Below, piece by piece: positions 4,478 to 5,454 of a stretch of 5,454 nt of DNA. Below the pieces are notes generated by a model. That model ran no database searches and was not told the DNA's origin. It saw nothing but the letters and a program-made list of their open reading frames with translations. The first letter of the stretch is position 1, and each line of letters starts with the position of its first letter. A program made the position numbers and the translations under genes. This stretch comes from Ruminococcus sp. CAG:254 (GTDB lineage: Bacteria; Bacillota; Clostridia; Oscillospirales; Ruminococcaceae), in NCBI GenBank assembly GCA_000433635.1, contig HF997833.1:1-5454 (forward strand), written 5' to 3'.

Positions 4478-4493
4478 TGTTTCCCGTGAAACA
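4478..4493. other. parS: parS-like ParB-binding site 2, next to parA promoter
   Basis: TGTTTCCCGTGAAACA matches parS consensus TGTTNCACGTGAAACA at 15 of 16 positions (C for A at position 7). It lies one base before the parA -35 element, between the MFS terminator and the promoter, so ParB bound here would sit against RNA polymerase. Confidence 0.88.
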
Positions 4494-4494
4494 C

Positions 4495-4523
4495 TTTACT
4501 TTTTTGAAAAAATGTGGTATACT
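4495..4523 (+). promoter_or_regulatory. Promoter of parA
   Basis: TTTACT (4495-4500, 4 of 6 matches) and TATACT (4518-4523, 5 of 6) have a 17-bp spacer and a TGn extended -10 at 4515-4517. The start should be near 4530, giving a short leader of about 32 nt. The abutting parS-like site suggests autoregulation by ParB. Confidence 0.75.
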
Positions 4524-4561
4524 GCTTGTATGTGTAAATTCGTATAGAAAGGAATGAATCT

Positions 4562-5377
4562 ATGGGACTCGTTTATGCAATTGCCAACCAGAAAGGCGGC
4601 GTGGGAAAAACCACAACCGTAGTGAATCTGGCTGCTTATTTTGGGGCTCGTGGTAAGCGGGTTTTGTGCATTGATATTGACCCGCAGGGCAATACCACCA
4701 CTGGCCTTGGCATTAAAAAACGGTCGCTGACCGCTTCTTCTTATCATGTATTAAATGGTTCGGCAAAAATTTCCGATGTGATTCAGCAGACGGAATATGA
4801 AAATGTTTCAATTGTTCCGGCAAGAGATGAGTTAGCAGGCTGTGAACTGGAACTGAGCCAGATGGAATATCGGGCAACCCGTTTGCGGATGCAGCTGTTG
4901 ACTTGTAAAGCCGATTATGATTATATTTTCATTGACTGTCCGCCGGCATTGGGACTGCTGACTTTGAACGGTCTGGCGGCAGCAGATGAAATCATTGTAC
5001 CGATGACCGCAGAATTTTATGCGTTAGAGGGGCTTTCGCAGCTGATGACCACCATGAAAGCAGTGCGTGCAAATCTGAATCCGTCGCTGAAAATTGCTGG
5101 CATTCTGTTTGTCATGTTTGACCCACGACTGAATGTTTCCCGTCAGGTGGAAGAAGAAGTTGCGAAATATTTTCCAAATCAGATTTTCCGGACGAAGATT
5201 CCGAGAAATGTACGGCTTTCGGAAGCACCGAGTTATGGAAAGCCTGTGATGTATTACGATAAAAATTCCAAGGGAGCGGAAGCGTATGCAGAACTGGGGA
5301 TGGAGTTGCTGGGAGAAACACCACCGCCGAAAGAAAAGAAGCGGTTTCAGCTGTTCCATCGCAAAAACAAAAATTAA
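4562..5377 (+). CDS. parA: ParA/Soj chromosome-partitioning ATPase
   Basis: This 271-aa cytoplasmic Walker-type ATPase of the ParA/MinD superfamily binds nucleoid DNA as an ATP dimer and, with ParB on parS, separates replicated origins. In some Firmicutes it also tunes DnaA. Visible motifs are the deviant Walker A KGGVGKTT (11-18, signature K11 and catalytic K16), the A' region IDIDPQGN (37-44), Walker B IFIDCPPA (122-129, D125), and the Soj-type C-terminal block IPRNVRLSEAPSYGKP (213-228) with SKGAEAY (236-242). AGAAAGGA (4546-4553) lies 8 nt before the ATG. There is no N-terminal helix-turn-helix extension, so it is of the short chromosomal (type Ib-like) form. Compared with the 253-aa Bacillus Soj it has a basic tail (about 254-271, PPPKEKKRFQLFHRKNKN). 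The usual partner parB does not follow within the 77 bases left in the window. Two parS-like sites upstream support a genuine partition role. Confidence 0.95.
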   Translation: MGLVYAIANQKGGVGKTTTVVNLAAYFGARGKRVLCIDIDPQGNTTTGLGIKKRSLTASSYHVLNGSAKISDVIQQTEYENVSIVPARDELAGCELELSQMEYRATRLRMQLLTCKADYDYIFIDCPPALGLLTLNGLAAADEIIVPMTAEFYALEGLSQLMTTMKAVRANLNPSLKIAGILFVMFDPRLNVSRQVEEEVAKYFPNQIFRTKIPRNVRLSEAPSYGKPVMYYDKNSKGAEAYAELGMELLGETPPPKEKKRFQLFHRKNKN

Positions 5378-5392
5378 CGCCATTGTTTTCAC

Positions 5393-5445
5393 GCCGCAGG
5401 CGAACTAAAAAGTTTTTCGGTGCAGCAATTTTTCAAAAATGCTGC
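5393..5445 (+). repeat. Dispersed intergenic repeat, copy B
   Basis: This is the inverted counterpart of copy A (1-49). It is modular: GCCGCAGGC at 5393-5401, a loopless AAAAAGTTTTT palindrome at 5407-5417, and a hairpin pairing 5422-5432 with 5435-5445 (GCAGCA arm with TGCTGC arm, one A-A mismatch). It starts 16 bases after the parA stop. No U-run follows the hairpin in view, so a terminator role is uncertain. Confidence 0.7.
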
Positions 5446-5454
5446 CGAGGTGTG

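Noticed and set aside
4135..4494. 119-codon - strand frame across the MFS end and terminator
   Set aside because: It is a shadow frame that passes through the strong terminator hairpin, with no family resemblance.
4504..4523. TTGAAA (4504-4509) as -35 for the parA promoter
   Set aside because: The spacer to TATACT would be only 8 bp. TTTACT at 4495-4500 gives 17 bp.
1..5454. tRNA, rRNA or CRISPR array
   Set aside because: No cloverleaf with a CCA-type end, no rRNA-like conserved block and no regularly spaced direct repeats were found by reading the sequence.

Overview
The window looks like chromosomal DNA from a low- to mid-GC Gram-positive anaerobe, most likely a Clostridia/Ruminococcus-type Firmicute. 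The basis is strong AGGAGG-type ribosome sites, sigma-A promoters with TGn extended -10 boxes, many A-tract/hairpin/U-tract terminators, a DUF896 (YnzC-type) protein and Soj-type ParA, both typical of Firmicutes, and near-consensus parS sites. The genus is inference. All five main genes lie on the + strand, and each appears to be its own transcription unit.

Layout: (1) 1-313 holds a dispersed repeat, a perfect consensus promoter and a long structured 5' leader. (2) 314-1516 is acetate kinase (ackA), closed by a strong terminator. (3) 1661-1873 is a 70-aa DUF896 protein. (4) 1874-2208 has no convincing gene but is dense in signals: a consensus promoter whose start lies inside a terminator hairpin, a 75-nt palindromic element, and a helix that would bury the next ribosome site. 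(5) 2209-2841 is a solitary phage-type N-acetylmuramoyl-L-alanine amidase, followed by a terminator. (6) 2916-2931 is a parS-like site. (7) 2963-3085 is a probable attenuator with an 11-codon leader peptide, a perfect 11-bp hairpin and a ribosome-site-sequestering helix, in front of an MFS drug-efflux-type transporter (3086-4360). (8) 4424-4561 holds a terminator, a second parS-like site and a promoter. (9) 4562-5377 is parA/soj. (10) 5393-5445 is a second copy of the repeat at the left edge, in inverted orientation.

The genes do not form a single pathway. ackA makes ATP and acetate in fermentation, the amidase cleaves peptidoglycan, the MFS protein probably exports a drug or other small molecule, and ParA works with ParB on parS during chromosome segregation. 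Two parS-like sites 1.5 kb apart beside parA suggest an origin-proximal location. The most unusual feature is the amount of RNA-level control that can be read by eye: three of the five genes (ackA, amidase, MFS) have long leaders with self-complementary elements touching or approaching their start sites. All helices were paired by hand and have not been checked by folding software or comparative alignment.
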